Source: Chitinophaga terrae (ex Kim and Jung 2007) (lineage in GTDB: Bacteria; Bacteroidota; Bacteroidia; Chitinophagales; Chitinophagaceae). Taken from it: DNA of 64,000 nucleotides. A model generated the notes under the pieces. That model made no database searches. It worked only from the letters and a program-made list of their open reading frames with translations, and was not told the DNA's origin. The DNA lies in assembly GCF_900107795.1 (NCBI RefSeq), contig NZ_FNRL01000002.1, positions 1 to 64,000 of the forward strand. Direction: 5' to 3'. Positions 34,372 through 43,358 of the stretch are shown here, piece after piece. Numbering within the stretch: the stretch's first letter is position 1; every line of letters starts with the position of its first letter. The translations under genes and the position numbers were made by a program.

Positions 34372-34650
34372 TTAATAGTCATCGTAGTCTTCGTAATTGT
34401 CCTCCCCAATCTTGACGATCGCTTTTACATTGGGAAAATATTGTTGTACCAGGGCCGATATCTTTTCGAAAAGGTATGGCGGAAGTACCGGCCCTTCGTA
34501 GTATTCAAGATTGTTCGTTTCGTCTGAGATAACGTATTCAGTAACGTTTCTGTCTATAATCGCTTGAAATCGCCTCTGTCGGGGTAGTTTCCTGAGATTT
34601 AGCCTGGTAGGCACACCATCGACATTGAATGTACATGCAATGTTTCGCAT
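34372..34650 (-). CDS. Small protein with an acidic C-terminal tail, unrecognised
   Basis: 92 residues: a compact N-terminal part (NVDGVPTRLNLRKLPRQRRF, then a beta-like stretch EYVISDE) and a very acidic end (GEDNYEDYDDY). No signal peptide, membrane segment or catalytic motif. It resembles short conserved Bacteroidota proteins without known function, but I cannot name the family. It is flanked by a convergent terminator-like hairpin on one side and a long intergenic region on the other, so it is probably transcribed alone. Confidence 0.6.
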   Translation of the reverse strand: MRNIACTFNVDGVPTRLNLRKLPRQRRFQAIIDRNVTEYVISDETNNLEYYEGPVLPPYLFEKISALVQQYFPNVKAIVKIGEDNYEDYDDY

Positions 34651-35062
34651 AATTTCAGTAACTGGGTTTAATTAAAAATGGATTTCAAAAAGATGCTGGT
34701 AAATGTGTAACTAGTGCATTCACGAAAATAAGCTGAAATGGAAAAGTTTTCATTTTTGTATAGTTTTTATAAATAGAATTTTGGATAATGATTATAATAT
34801 CTTGCTTAATATAGAATTTTGTACTGCAAGTGTAAACATTTCTACTTATATCAAATGTTAACCCAACACAAATGATGATAAATAATAATATTGTTGACCT
34901 GTGAATGAATCAATTATCCAAAAACTGTGTATTTTTTTCCACAACTCCAAAACCTGCTTTCTCATCAATTCCTGAACGGGGGCGTTGGATTGATATTTGA
35001 AATATCCCTTATCCCGATCCGAAGCTTAGGACCAGGTTAGTTCAGTTGCAAAAATTTACATT
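34651..35062. other. 412-base AT-rich divergent intergenic region
   Basis: No gene seen. It separates the small minus-strand gene from the glycosyltransferase and must carry both promoters, though no clear -33/-7 pair was found. ATAGAATTTTG occurs twice (34773-34783 and 34811-34821). AACATTT and AAATGTT form an inverted repeat around 34835-34860. These may be regulator sites for the glycosyltransferase and response-regulator genes. Confidence 0.4.
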
Positions 35063-37339
35063 ATGAAGATTAGAACTTTGCTTTTTGTTACTTCTTACCC
35101 ACCTCGTGAATGCGGCATCGCAACTTTTGCTCAAGATCTCATCAATGCCATGAATAAGAATTTTGATGGAAATCTGAATATTGAAGTAGCCGCTTTGGAA
35201 GAATCAGGGAAACCCAACACTACATTGTTAAACCCGCCTGTAAACTACCGGGTAAACCCGTTTGATATCGACAGTTGTATTGAGTTTGCCCAACAAATAA
35301 ATGAAAACGATAAGATTGACCTTGTGTGTTTTGAACATGAGTTTGGCCTGTATGGCGGCGAATATGGACATAACATGCTGGCAATGATATCGCTACTCGA
35401 CAAACCTTTCGTGGTAAGGTTTCATACCGTATTGCCTTACCCGGATATTAAATGCCAGAAAGTTGTCAGCCTGATCAGTGCGCTGGCATCGAAAGTGATC
35501 GTCATGACCCGCTCGTCAGCCGACCTGCTGCGTGAAGTATACCAGGTGCCGGCGGGTAAGATTGTTCACATTCCGCACGGTACGCATGCCCACATTGTAG
35601 ATGATATACCTGCATTGAAAAGACAGTATGGTGTGGAAGGACGTCTCGTTCTTTCCACATTTGGTTTACTCAGCGAAAATAAAGGTATCGAAGTCGGAAT
35701 CCGGGCAATGAAAGAAGTGGCCAGGGAATTTCCTAATGCTTTATATCTTATCCTCGGCAAGACGCACCCTGTTGTACATGCCCGGGAAGGTGAAAAATAC
35801 AGGAATTCGCTTGAAGCATTGGTAAAGGAACTGGGATTGGAGAATAATGTAAGATTTGTAAACTCCTATCTTTCCCTGAAAACGCTGTTAGATTATCTCG
35901 CACTGACCGATATTTACCTGTTTACGTCAAAAGATCCGCACCAGGCGGTGAGCGGCACTTTCGTATACGCCATGAGTGCAGGCTGTGCAGTAATTTCCAC
36001 ATCATTCGTCCAGGCAAAAGAAATGCTGGAAGATGGAGCCGGTTGCCTGGTAGATTTCAATAACCCGGAGCAGATGTCGCAAGCTGCATTACAATTGCTG
36101 AGAGATCCGCAGCTGCGTAAGAATATGAGCAATGCCGCGAAGGAGAAAACACGCAGTTCTATCTGGGAAAACGTTGCCATTGCTCACATGAGCGTGATCA
36201 GTGAAGCCCTCGCAGAAGATAAACTGATGCCTAACCTGCCGCCTCCATATTTAGACCATGTAGACAGGCTGACAGATGAACTGGGAATGTTACAATTTGC
36301 TGTTCACGATGTACCTGATCCAACTTTTGGTTATACGCTGGATGACAATGCCAGGGCTTTGATAGCCATGTGTATGTATAGCAGCGAAATAAAATCCAAT
36401 ACATTTGTTGATACACTGATGCGCAAATATGCGCAGTTCATTAATAAATGCCAGCGCCCTTCCGGCAAGTTCCTTAACTATGTGGACAAGCACGGGGAGT
36501 TCGATGCCATGAACAACGAGGTAAACCTCGAAGATGCCAATGGGCGTGCGGTTTGGGCTTTGGGATACGTGTTGCACTCGCATGAACGCCTGCCTTTCGA
36601 CGTTGTTCAGGTTGCACTGACCGGCTTGCGCAAGGCGTTTACCTGGATCCCTGAACTGCAATCGCCACGCGCAATGGCCTTTGCTATTAAAGGGCTCTAT
36701 TATGCCCAGGACTATCGGGTAGGTGAAAAAGCCTCGGAATTGCTGACATTGTTGGCAGAAAAATTGCATAACAGTTACCTGCAGGAAGCTGACGAAAACT
36801 GGCACTGGTTCGAACCTTACCTTACTTATGGCAACGCAGTGCTACCGGAAGCTATGATGATGGCCTATAAGGTTACTGGAAAAAAAGAATATAAACAGAT
36901 AGCTGAAGACAGCCTGCAGTTCCTCTGCAGTAAAACGTTTACTGAGAGCTACATGAAATTGATCAGCAACAAGACCTGGTATCACCGCAACGCGGAAACG
37001 CCACAGGAAGACGGAGGAGAGCAATCAATTGAAGTAGCTTATACTATGCTGGCATTAAACACCTTCTATAATATCACAAAAAACCATTCATATCTGGACA
37101 AAATGAGATTGGCCTTTAGCTGGTACCTTGGAAATAATCATCTTAAACAACTCGTATACAATCCTTTAACTTATGGGTGTTACGACGGTTTGGAAAAAAA
37201 TAACGTTAATCAAAACCAAGGAGCTGAATCAACCGTGTGTTATCTGATTGCCAGACTTTTGATGGAACAATGGAACAAACACAAGTATGTTACAACGAAA
37301 CAAAACAGCATGGAGCCCGTCAGAGTCGGCTCCAACTGA
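35063..37339 (+). CDS. GT4-type glycosyltransferase fused to an alpha-helical sugar-enzyme-like domain
   Basis: 758 residues. The first ~380 are a GT-B glycosyltransferase of the GT4 kind: PPRECGIATFAQDLINAM (acceptor side), FHTVLPYP, HGTHAHI, STFGLLSENKGIEVGIRA, and the C-terminal donor site with AVSGTFVYAMSAGCAVIST and the acidic EMLEDGAG. The last ~360 are all helical, with repeated aromatic motifs (TPE-like loops, DDNARALIAM, WFEPYLTYGNAVLPEAMMMA), resembling an (alpha/alpha)6 barrel of the kind seen in glycosidases and sugar epimerases. The donor and product cannot be read from sequence. It has no membrane segment. The response regulator gene downstream overlaps its end. Confidence 0.85.
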   Translation: MKIRTLLFVTSYPPRECGIATFAQDLINAMNKNFDGNLNIEVAALEESGKPNTTLLNPPVNYRVNPFDIDSCIEFAQQINENDKIDLVCFEHEFGLYGGEYGHNMLAMISLLDKPFVVRFHTVLPYPDIKCQKVVSLISALASKVIVMTRSSADLLREVYQVPAGKIVHIPHGTHAHIVDDIPALKRQYGVEGRLVLSTFGLLSENKGIEVGIRAMKEVAREFPNALYLILGKTHPVVHAREGEKYRNSLEALVKELGLENNVRFVNSYLSLKTLLDYLALTDIYLFTSKDPHQAVSGTFVYAMSAGCAVISTSFVQAKEMLEDGAGCLVDFNNPEQMSQAALQLLRDPQLRKNMSNAAKEKTRSSIWENVAIAHMSVISEALAEDKLMPNLPPPYLDHVDRLTDELGMLQFAVHDVPDPTFGYTLDDNARALIAMCMYSSEIKSNTFVDTLMRKYAQFINKCQRPSGKFLNYVDKHGEFDAMNNEVNLEDANGRAVWALGYVLHSHERLPFDVVQVALTGLRKAFTWIPELQSPRAMAFAIKGLYYAQDYRVGEKASELLTLLAEKLHNSYLQEADENWHWFEPYLTYGNAVLPEAMMMAYKVTGKKEYKQIAEDSLQFLCSKTFTESYMKLISNKTWYHRNAETPQEDGGEQSIEVAYTMLALNTFYNITKNHSYLDKMRLAFSWYLGNNHLKQLVYNPLTYGCYDGLEKNNVNQNQGAESTVCYLIARLLMEQWNKHKYVTTKQNSMEPVRVGSN

Positions 37340-37709
37340 GCGCAGCACGACGGGGCCGAGCATACTGATTATCGACGATGAACCTGACATTTGCAGATTG
37401 TTGCAGTTAACGTTGGTACGACATGGCTTCACTGTAAGATATGTTCACGAACTGAAACTTGGCATGCAGGATATCCTGAAACATCAGCCTGACCTGCTTT
37501 TTCTTGACATTCATTTGCCTGATGGTTCAGGTTTGGAGGCGTTGCCTATTATCAAGGAGAAATGTCCTACCCTGCCGGTGATCACTATCAGCGCATACGA
37601 CAACGCAATGGAAAAGCAGACAGCGCTTAAAGCAGGTGCCGCCTTTTTTCTCGCTAAACCTTTTAGCGTAAAACATGTTGATGAATTAATAGATCATATC
37701 AGAATTTGA
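37287..37709 (+). CDS. Single-domain response regulator
   Basis: 140 residues: a ~22-residue non-conserved N-terminal arm and one receiver domain (SILIIDDEPDICRLLQ, phospho-Asp about 74 in LFLDIHLPDG, Thr/Ser switch in ITISAYD, conserved Lys in LAKPFSV). No output domain, so it may act by protein contact or phosphotransfer. The start at 37287 lies 53 bases inside the 3' end of the glycosyltransferase gene, so translation is probably coupled. The next gene downstream (68 bases) is a full sigma54 activator; two kinases lie just beyond. Confidence 0.88.
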   Translation: MLQRNKTAWSPSESAPTERSTTGPSILIIDDEPDICRLLQLTLVRHGFTVRYVHELKLGMQDILKHQPDLLFLDIHLPDGSGLEALPIIKEKCPTLPVITISAYDNAMEKQTALKAGAAFFLAKPFSVKHVDELIDHIRI

Positions 37710-37777
37710 TGTCGATCCCGTTTTTTTTATTTATTAATTTTAACCACTCTGTTGCCAATACCACATATTAAAGAAGT

Positions 37778-39211
37778 ATGAAAAATATTTTAATAATAGA
37801 CGATGAAATAAATATCTGTACCCTCCTGAGCAAGTTCTTGGGTAAACATGGTTTCGACGTCGACACAACCATGACAGGTAACGCTGCGCTGAAAATGATG
37901 AAAGAGAAAAACTATGATCTCGTATTATGTGATTATAGGCTGAAAGATACCGACGGCGCCCAGCTGCTGCAGGATATCCGCCAGATCAACCCGTCTACGA
38001 TTGTTATTATCATTACTGGTTATACTGATGTAAGGGTGGCCGTAGAAATGGTTAAAAACGGGGCATACGACTACTTGTCCAAGCCGTTGTACCCGGATGA
38101 GATCCTGAACCTCGTTCATAAGGCTTTTGCACATAAAGAGTCGGAACAGGAAAGACAGGCTGTAAGGCCAGTTGAATCAGGATCCGAACCCGAAGTAAGG
38201 GAAACATTGTTATCACGCAACCAGAACGATAAGAACGACAAATACGTATACGGCGAAAGCGAAGGCGCGAAGGAATTGTTCAGACAAATAAGATTGGTTG
38301 CGCCAACCGATTACAGCGTGATCATTTTTGGCGAAACCGGTACAGGTAAAGAATCCGTTGCTCACCTGATACACCATCATAGCAAACGCAATTCGCAGCC
38401 TTTTGTGGCGCTCGACTGCGGCAGTTTGTCTAAAGAACTGGCGGCCAGTGAGTTATTTGGTCACGAAAAAGGAGCCTTCACAGGCGCCATCAACACCAAG
38501 ATTGGCGCTTTTGAACAGGCGCAGGGCGGTACCCTCTTCCTGGATGAGATATCCAACCTTTCGTACGATATACAGGTAGCGCTGCTCCGTGTATTGCAGG
38601 AAAAAGTAATACGCCGGGTGGGCAGCCTGAAGGAAATCCCTGTAGATGTACGTATTATTGTAGCCTCCAACGAAAAGCTTTCAGAATCCGTACAACGGGG
38701 CAAATTTAGGGAAGACCTCTTCCACAGGTTCAATGAATTTACCATCTATATTCCGCCGCTGAGAGAGAGAAGAGAAGACCTCCCGCTGTTCACAACAGCC
38801 TTTGTAAACCAGGTGGAGAAAGAACTGGACAAATCCTGCGGTAAAATATCTCCGGAGGTTTGGGAATGTTTCAGGCAATATAACTGGCCAGGTAATATTC
38901 GTGAACTGAAAAACGTTATCAGAAGGGCATGCCTGCTGACGCCGGAAATGGAAGACATTACCATGTCGGCCCTCCCGCTGGAAATGAAGGAGTCGTTCTC
39001 CCAGACGCCAGACGAAATACCGATCAGCGGAGAACTGGCAATCCTGTCGAACGACAATGACCTGAAAACAGTGGCCCTGCAGGCAGAATATAACAAGATC
39101 ATCAACGTACTGAAAGAAGTGAAGTACAATAAGACGAAAGCTGCGCAGGTATTAAATATCGACAGGAAAACTCTTTATAATAAACTTCGTTTGCTAAATA
39201 TTAATTACTGA
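37778..39211 (+). CDS. Sigma54-dependent response regulator (NtrC family)
   Basis: 477 residues. The receiver has phospho-Asp ~52 (LVLCDYRLKDTDG). The AAA+ domain has Walker A GETGTGKES, the sigma54-contact loop GAFTGA and GGTLFLDEIS. The Fis-type HTH is at the end (YNKTKAAQVLNIDRKTLYNK). A ~35-residue linker follows the receiver. The neighbouring kinase at 39245, convergent with it, is a soluble receiver-PAS kinase and a plausible partner. No sigma54 promoter could be tied to this regulator by eye. Confidence 0.93.
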   Translation: MKNILIIDDEINICTLLSKFLGKHGFDVDTTMTGNAALKMMKEKNYDLVLCDYRLKDTDGAQLLQDIRQINPSTIVIIITGYTDVRVAVEMVKNGAYDYLSKPLYPDEILNLVHKAFAHKESEQERQAVRPVESGSEPEVRETLLSRNQNDKNDKYVYGESEGAKELFRQIRLVAPTDYSVIIFGETGTGKESVAHLIHHHSKRNSQPFVALDCGSLSKELAASELFGHEKGAFTGAINTKIGAFEQAQGGTLFLDEISNLSYDIQVALLRVLQEKVIRRVGSLKEIPVDVRIIVASNEKLSESVQRGKFREDLFHRFNEFTIYIPPLRERREDLPLFTTAFVNQVEKELDKSCGKISPEVWECFRQYNWPGNIRELKNVIRRACLLTPEMEDITMSALPLEMKESFSQTPDEIPISGELAILSNDNDLKTVALQAEYNKIINVLKEVKYNKTKAAQVLNIDRKTLYNKLRLLNINY

Positions 39212-39213
39212 TT

Positions 39214-39252
39214 AAGAATGACGGATTGTACTTGTTGCAGTCCGTCATTCTT
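39214..39252. terminator. Bidirectional terminator between regulator and kinase
   Basis: AAGAATGACGGA (39214-39225) pairs perfectly with TCCGTCATTCTT (39241-39252). On the plus strand C/T-rich sequence follows. The right arm also encodes the last codons of the convergent kinase, so the same hairpin can serve both genes. Confidence 0.75.
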
Positions 39253-40696
39253 CTTTTTCCACAGCCGGTAAAGCTATGGTAAATGTTGTACCGCTGCCAG
39301 GTTTGCTATCCACATGAATAGAGCCTTTATGGTTTAACAGGATGTTTTGAGTGCTCGTCAGCCCCAAACCGGTACCCTTCGATTTGCTGGTATAAAAAGG
39401 ATCGAACAGCCGGGCCAGTTTATCCTCAGGAATTCCAATCCCATTATCGCTGATCTTTAGTAAAGCTTTATCGTTATTCTTAAGTGTAGTAATAGTAAGG
39501 ACTCCTTCACCTGGTTTCATCGCTTCCACTGCGTTGATTATGATGTTCAGGAAGGCAATGATCATCTTTTCCTCATCTGCATTGATAATAATGTCAGGAA
39601 TAACCAGCTCTTTTATGAGTTTTATTTCATTAAGCTGGATCCTGTCAATGGCCAGCAACAAGGTTTTTTCAATCAGTTCATTGAGGCCATGCTGCATTGT
39701 ATGCAACTCGATCATCCGGGTGCTGTGCAGCAATTCAGTGATCAGTTGGTTGATCCTTGTACAGTTCCTCTCAATAATATCTGTATAGATGACAGATTCT
39801 TCATTGGCTTTTACTGCATCTTCATCTTTAAACTGGCTTACTGCCAAAAGAATATTTGTTAGCGGGTTCCTTACCTCATGTGCAATGACCCGGGCGATCC
39901 GGCCTGTAATAACAAATTTCTCCTGGTGTTGCTTCTCCTGCTCCTCCCTTTTCTTATCAGTAATATCCTGTATCACACAAAGGAATATCTGCGCAGCTTC
40001 GTCTAAGGTTACCGCATTGATTAATACGATGAGCTTTTTATTGTCGGCGGTTTTGAACTGGTATTCTTTTGAATTGACACTTTCATTGCCGCAAATATTA
40101 TCAAGAAATTGTTCGCTTTCTGCAACATCAGCAAATAGATCCCTCAGGTGCAACTTCAGTATTTCATCTCGCGAATAGCCCAGTATCCTCAGGGCAGTTG
40201 GGTTGGCATCCACGATGTTCCGGTCGCAATCTGCCAGTATGATGAGGTCGTGCGCTTTTTCAAAGATCCCGTAATATCGTTTTTCACTTTCCTCTATAGA
40301 ACGCCGATGGCTGTATTCATCCAGCGCATAACGGATAGATCTTTCCAGCAGGGTAGAAGAGATCTCTCCTTTTACCAGGTAATCGTATGCGCCTGCCATC
40401 ATAGCCTCTTTATCGATCTTATAATCGCCTTTTCCTGTAAGCATAATTACAGGCAATTGTTTGGATCTTTCCTGTATATAACGCAGAATGTCGATCCCGG
40501 TATGGGGGCCAAGACGATAATCAACCAACAGGATATCGTGATCTTTTTCTTCAAGAGCCTGTATGCCTTTCTGGTAGTTTGATGCCCATTCCAGCTTGTA
40601 TTGTCCGGGAGATATATCTTGCAGTAATGCTGTTACCAGGAAAAAATCATCTTCGTCATCATCAATCATCAGGATGTGTATCGGACGGTCGCTCAT
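39245..40696 (-). CDS. Soluble hybrid kinase: receiver-PAS-histidine kinase
   Basis: 483 residues without membrane segments. An N-terminal receiver (phospho-Asp ~59, ILLVDYRLGPHTG) is followed by a PAS domain (~145-255, HDLIILADCDRNIVDANPTA), a short coiled coil and the kinase core. The phosphorylated His is in VIAHEVRNPLTN; the ATPase lobe has INAVEAM, ISDNGIGIPE and GTGLGLTSTQNI. Receivers placed in front of kinases usually modulate the kinase from a second input, here perhaps the membrane kinase transcribed just upstream on the same strand (gap 70 bases). It converges on the sigma54 activator gene. Confidence 0.9.
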   Translation of the reverse strand: MSDRPIHILMIDDDEDDFFLVTALLQDISPGQYKLEWASNYQKGIQALEEKDHDILLVDYRLGPHTGIDILRYIQERSKQLPVIMLTGKGDYKIDKEAMMAGAYDYLVKGEISSTLLERSIRYALDEYSHRRSIEESEKRYYGIFEKAHDLIILADCDRNIVDANPTALRILGYSRDEILKLHLRDLFADVAESEQFLDNICGNESVNSKEYQFKTADNKKLIVLINAVTLDEAAQIFLCVIQDITDKKREEQEKQHQEKFVITGRIARVIAHEVRNPLTNILLAVSQFKDEDAVKANEESVIYTDIIERNCTRINQLITELLHSTRMIELHTMQHGLNELIEKTLLLAIDRIQLNEIKLIKELVIPDIIINADEEKMIIAFLNIIINAVEAMKPGEGVLTITTLKNNDKALLKISDNGIGIPEDKLARLFDPFYTSKSKGTGLGLTSTQNILLNHKGSIHVDSKPGSGTTFTIALPAVEKEE

Positions 40697-40766
40697 GAGT
40701 AGGAGTTCTTAATTTATTGGCAATGGGATAATTCACCGCAATAAAGGTGCTAATATTTATTGTTCA

Positions 40767-42197
40767 TCAGGTTGTTTCAACAGGCAGTTGCTTTAATGGC
40801 AAAATAATTACAAATGTTGCCCCCCGGTCGGGCGACCCATAGGCATGGATAAAGCCTTTGTGACTATCAACAATTTTTTTGCAGATGGCCAGCCCAATTC
40901 CTGTGCCTGTATATTCGCTGATGCCATGAAGCCGTTGAAAAATGAGGAAAATGCGTTCAGCATAAGCCTGGTCAAACCCAATACCGTTATCATCAATACT
41001 TATACGGCAAAAACGCTCATCCCACCTGCTTTCCTTTTCTATTTCCAGTTCCCTGCCTGTCATGATCCGGTAATGGATATTGATCTCCAGGCGCCTGTCG
41101 GGGCTGGCGAATTTAATGGAGTTGGCCAGCAGGTTTTGAAATAACTGATGAAAGGAAGTTTCGCTGCCTTCTACGATAGGTAAATTATCGAAGGTTACAA
41201 GGGCATTTTTTTCTTCCAGCGGAAGTTCCAGGTCTGCCAGTATTTCCTCCAATACCGTTGTCAGGTCTACCGGTTTAATACTTTCGGGAGTAATGCGCCC
41301 CGCCCTGGAAAATACCAGCAGGTCGTTGATCAGTACCCGCATCCTGGCCACTGCCGATACCATTCTTTCGATCAGCTGATTGGCGTCTTCCGGCAGATCG
41401 GCTTTATACTTCATCTGCAGCCGGTCGCTGAAGGTCGAGATCTTTCGTAATGGCTCCTGCAGGTCATGGGAGGCTACATAGGCGAATTGTTCCAGTTCCT
41501 GGTTTGTTTTGTTCAGCAGGCTGATATTCTGTTGCAATTCCCGCTGATAGGATTTCATCCGGCTTTCGATATGCAACTGTAGTTTGAATTCCCGGGTAAG
41601 GGTAATGTAAGAGTAAATCCCAATGAGGATAGCTACGAGTGAAGAGATGAAGATAACCGGCACCCACAGGACAGCATAGAAATGGAAAAGTTCCGATTTC
41701 TCTGCTACCAGTGTTTCTTCTATCCTGATCATATCCCTTACCTTGTTGTCTATCCGGTCCATAAATTTTTCTCCTTCTTTCACTGACGACTCTTTTTTCT
41801 GCTGGGACTGGGCCTGGCCGCCGGATTCGAACTGCGCGTATTTGATTTTAAGCAGCTGTTGCAGGGTATCCAGGTGCCTTTGCTGTACGGGATTGTCTAT
41901 CGTGATTTTTCTCAATAACTGGTATTCTTTATTGATCCTGCTGATACGTTCCTGTACACTGGGGTTTAAAAAAGCGCTGTCTTTTGTGAGATTAAACCCC
42001 CGGATAGCGGACTCTGCCTCTTTCAGCTGCCTGGTTATTACTTCCAGGCGTTTAGATACTTCGATGGCGTGGTTTAAACGGCCGGCATTATCCAGTAAAT
42101 TTTTAGCAACCAGGTAAGAAAAAACAGATGCGGTTACAATCACTGTAAAGGCGATAAAGAAACCGACTTGAATTTTTTTCTGTATTGAAAAATGCAT
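40767..42197 (-). CDS. Membrane histidine kinase with a CHASE3-type sensor
   Basis: 476 residues. Two membrane helices (~12-30 and ~175-197) enclose a periplasmic helical domain of ~140 residues of the CHASE3 type, with AIRGFNLTKDSAFLNP as the recognisable block. A coiled coil then leads to the kinase core with His in YVASHDLQEPLRK, the phytochrome-like HisKA type. The ATPase lobe has NLLANSIKF, IDDNGIGFD and GTGIGLAICKKI. The ligand of CHASE3 domains is generally unknown. It precedes the receiver-PAS kinase on the same strand, so the two probably work together. Confidence 0.92.
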   Translation of the reverse strand: MHFSIQKKIQVGFFIAFTVIVTASVFSYLVAKNLLDNAGRLNHAIEVSKRLEVITRQLKEAESAIRGFNLTKDSAFLNPSVQERISRINKEYQLLRKITIDNPVQQRHLDTLQQLLKIKYAQFESGGQAQSQQKKESSVKEGEKFMDRIDNKVRDMIRIEETLVAEKSELFHFYAVLWVPVIFISSLVAILIGIYSYITLTREFKLQLHIESRMKSYQRELQQNISLLNKTNQELEQFAYVASHDLQEPLRKISTFSDRLQMKYKADLPEDANQLIERMVSAVARMRVLINDLLVFSRAGRITPESIKPVDLTTVLEEILADLELPLEEKNALVTFDNLPIVEGSETSFHQLFQNLLANSIKFASPDRRLEINIHYRIMTGRELEIEKESRWDERFCRISIDDNGIGFDQAYAERIFLIFQRLHGISEYTGTGIGLAICKKIVDSHKGFIHAYGSPDRGATFVIILPLKQLPVETT

Positions 42198-42491
42198 TTG
42201 AATAGCTAGGATAAGTAGTGTTTGAAGGTACTATTTTATGTGCATATTGATGAATTAAATTCAGCGTGAGCAACATATTCCACAGAGTGCCTTTTAATTC
42301 TACAAGCAATAAATACACAACTGCTTTAGTAAGCCTATACTACTTAAGCTGAAGCGTAAGCAATTTGTAATGCTTGCCCATGGCTTGTTTAGGAGGAGAG
42401 AAAATTTCGTTTGATGTATGCTTCTCCTAGGCATGGAATGAACTTTGGGTTTAAAAATCAGTCAGAAGTTTTAACCGTTAAACCCAGAGAT

Positions 42492-42710
42492 ATGAATAAC
42501 CCAAAAATAGCTCAAACCATTCCGGATCCTACCTCTCCTGACAAGCAACAGCCAGGCCGGGAGAATCCGAACCCGGTGCAGCCACCTCCTGATAAACCGG
42601 AAGTTCCGGATATACCAGAAGAGGTTCCGGATATTGAAACGCCAAGAAAGCCCGCAGATCCCAAATCCGGTGAACAGGCTTTCGAACGCAAATCGCCCGA
42701 ACAACAATAA
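42492..42710 (+). CDS. Proline-rich, highly charged small protein
   Basis: 72 residues from the ATG at 42492, extremely rich in Pro, Glu, Asp and Lys ([19 protein letters not shown]), so certainly disordered. No signal peptide. The frame stays open to a TTG/ATG at 42411/42414 and is preceded by an unusually strong AGGAGGAG (42391-42398), which could start a longer 98-99 residue form; TAGGAG there can pair with CTCCTA at 42424-42429. Similar small proteins accompany stress genes in Bacteroidota and Proteobacteria, and a YciF-like gene follows 35 bases later. Function unknown. Confidence 0.6.
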   Translation: MNNPKIAQTIPDPTSPDKQQPGRENPNPVQPPPDKPEVPDIPEEVPDIETPRKPADPKSGEQAFERKSPEQQ

Positions 42711-42745
42711 CGTTAACCATTTCATCATTTTTAAAACTTTCAACA

Positions 42746-43285
42746 ATGCCTACTTCCAAAACAACCAGCAGTACTGCTAAAAAAAACATGAGTGAATCCA
42801 AATTCCATGAACTCTTTGTAGACGAAATTAAAGACATCTATTGGGCGGAGAAGAACCTGGTGAAAGCATTGCCTAAAATGGCTAAAGCTGCAACTTCTGA
42901 AGAATTGAAGGAGTGCATCACTACTCACCTGGAAGAAACAAAAGAACACGTTGCCCGTCTGGAAAAGATTTTTGAACTGTTAGGCAAAAGGCCGCAGGCA
43001 AAAAAATGTGAGGCAATGGAAGGTTTGTTAAATGAAGGACAGGAAGTAATAGCAGATACGGAAGCCGATAGCGCCGTTAGAGATGCCGGTATTATCATCT
43101 CTGCTCAGAAAGTGGAACACTACGAAATTTCAGCTTACGGAAGCCTGAGGACCTTAGCTAAAGTAATGGGACACAAAGAAATCGCTGACATCCTGGAAAG
43201 TACTTTAGAAGAAGAAAAAAATGCAGATGCTACGCTCACCGAAGTAGCTGAATCTACAGTTAATGAAGAAGCGTCTGCAGAATAA
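42746..43285 (+). CDS. YciF/YciE-like ferritin-fold protein (DUF892)
   Basis: 179 residues. After a Ser/Thr/Lys-rich N-terminal ~15 residues comes the DUF892 four-helix bundle: [40 protein letters not shown] with the Glu/His ligand pattern, [16 protein letters not shown], and the second E/H pair in [20 protein letters not shown]. In enterobacteria YciF is stress-induced; the metal-binding residues imply a di-iron or similar site. It is cytoplasmic, heads the stress/repair block, and is followed by a strong terminator. Confidence 0.9.
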   Translation: MPTSKTTSSTAKKNMSESKFHELFVDEIKDIYWAEKNLVKALPKMAKAATSEELKECITTHLEETKEHVARLEKIFELLGKRPQAKKCEAMEGLLNEGQEVIADTEADSAVRDAGIIISAQKVEHYEISAYGSLRTLAKVMGHKEIADILESTLEEEKNADATLTEVAESTVNEEASAE

Positions 43286-43315
43286 TTATTCTGGTGAATA
43301 TTGTGAAAAACTGCA

Positions 43316-43347
43316 AAAGGTTCCTGTATCTGCAGGGGCCTTTTTTT
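43316..43347 (+). terminator. Intrinsic terminator after the YciF-like gene
   Basis: AAAGGTTCCTG (43316-43326) pairs with CAGGGGCCTTT (43333-43343), 11 pairs including two G-T, around a six-base loop. Seven T end the run at 43347. Confidence 0.85.
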
Positions 43348-43358
43348 AATCTCATACT

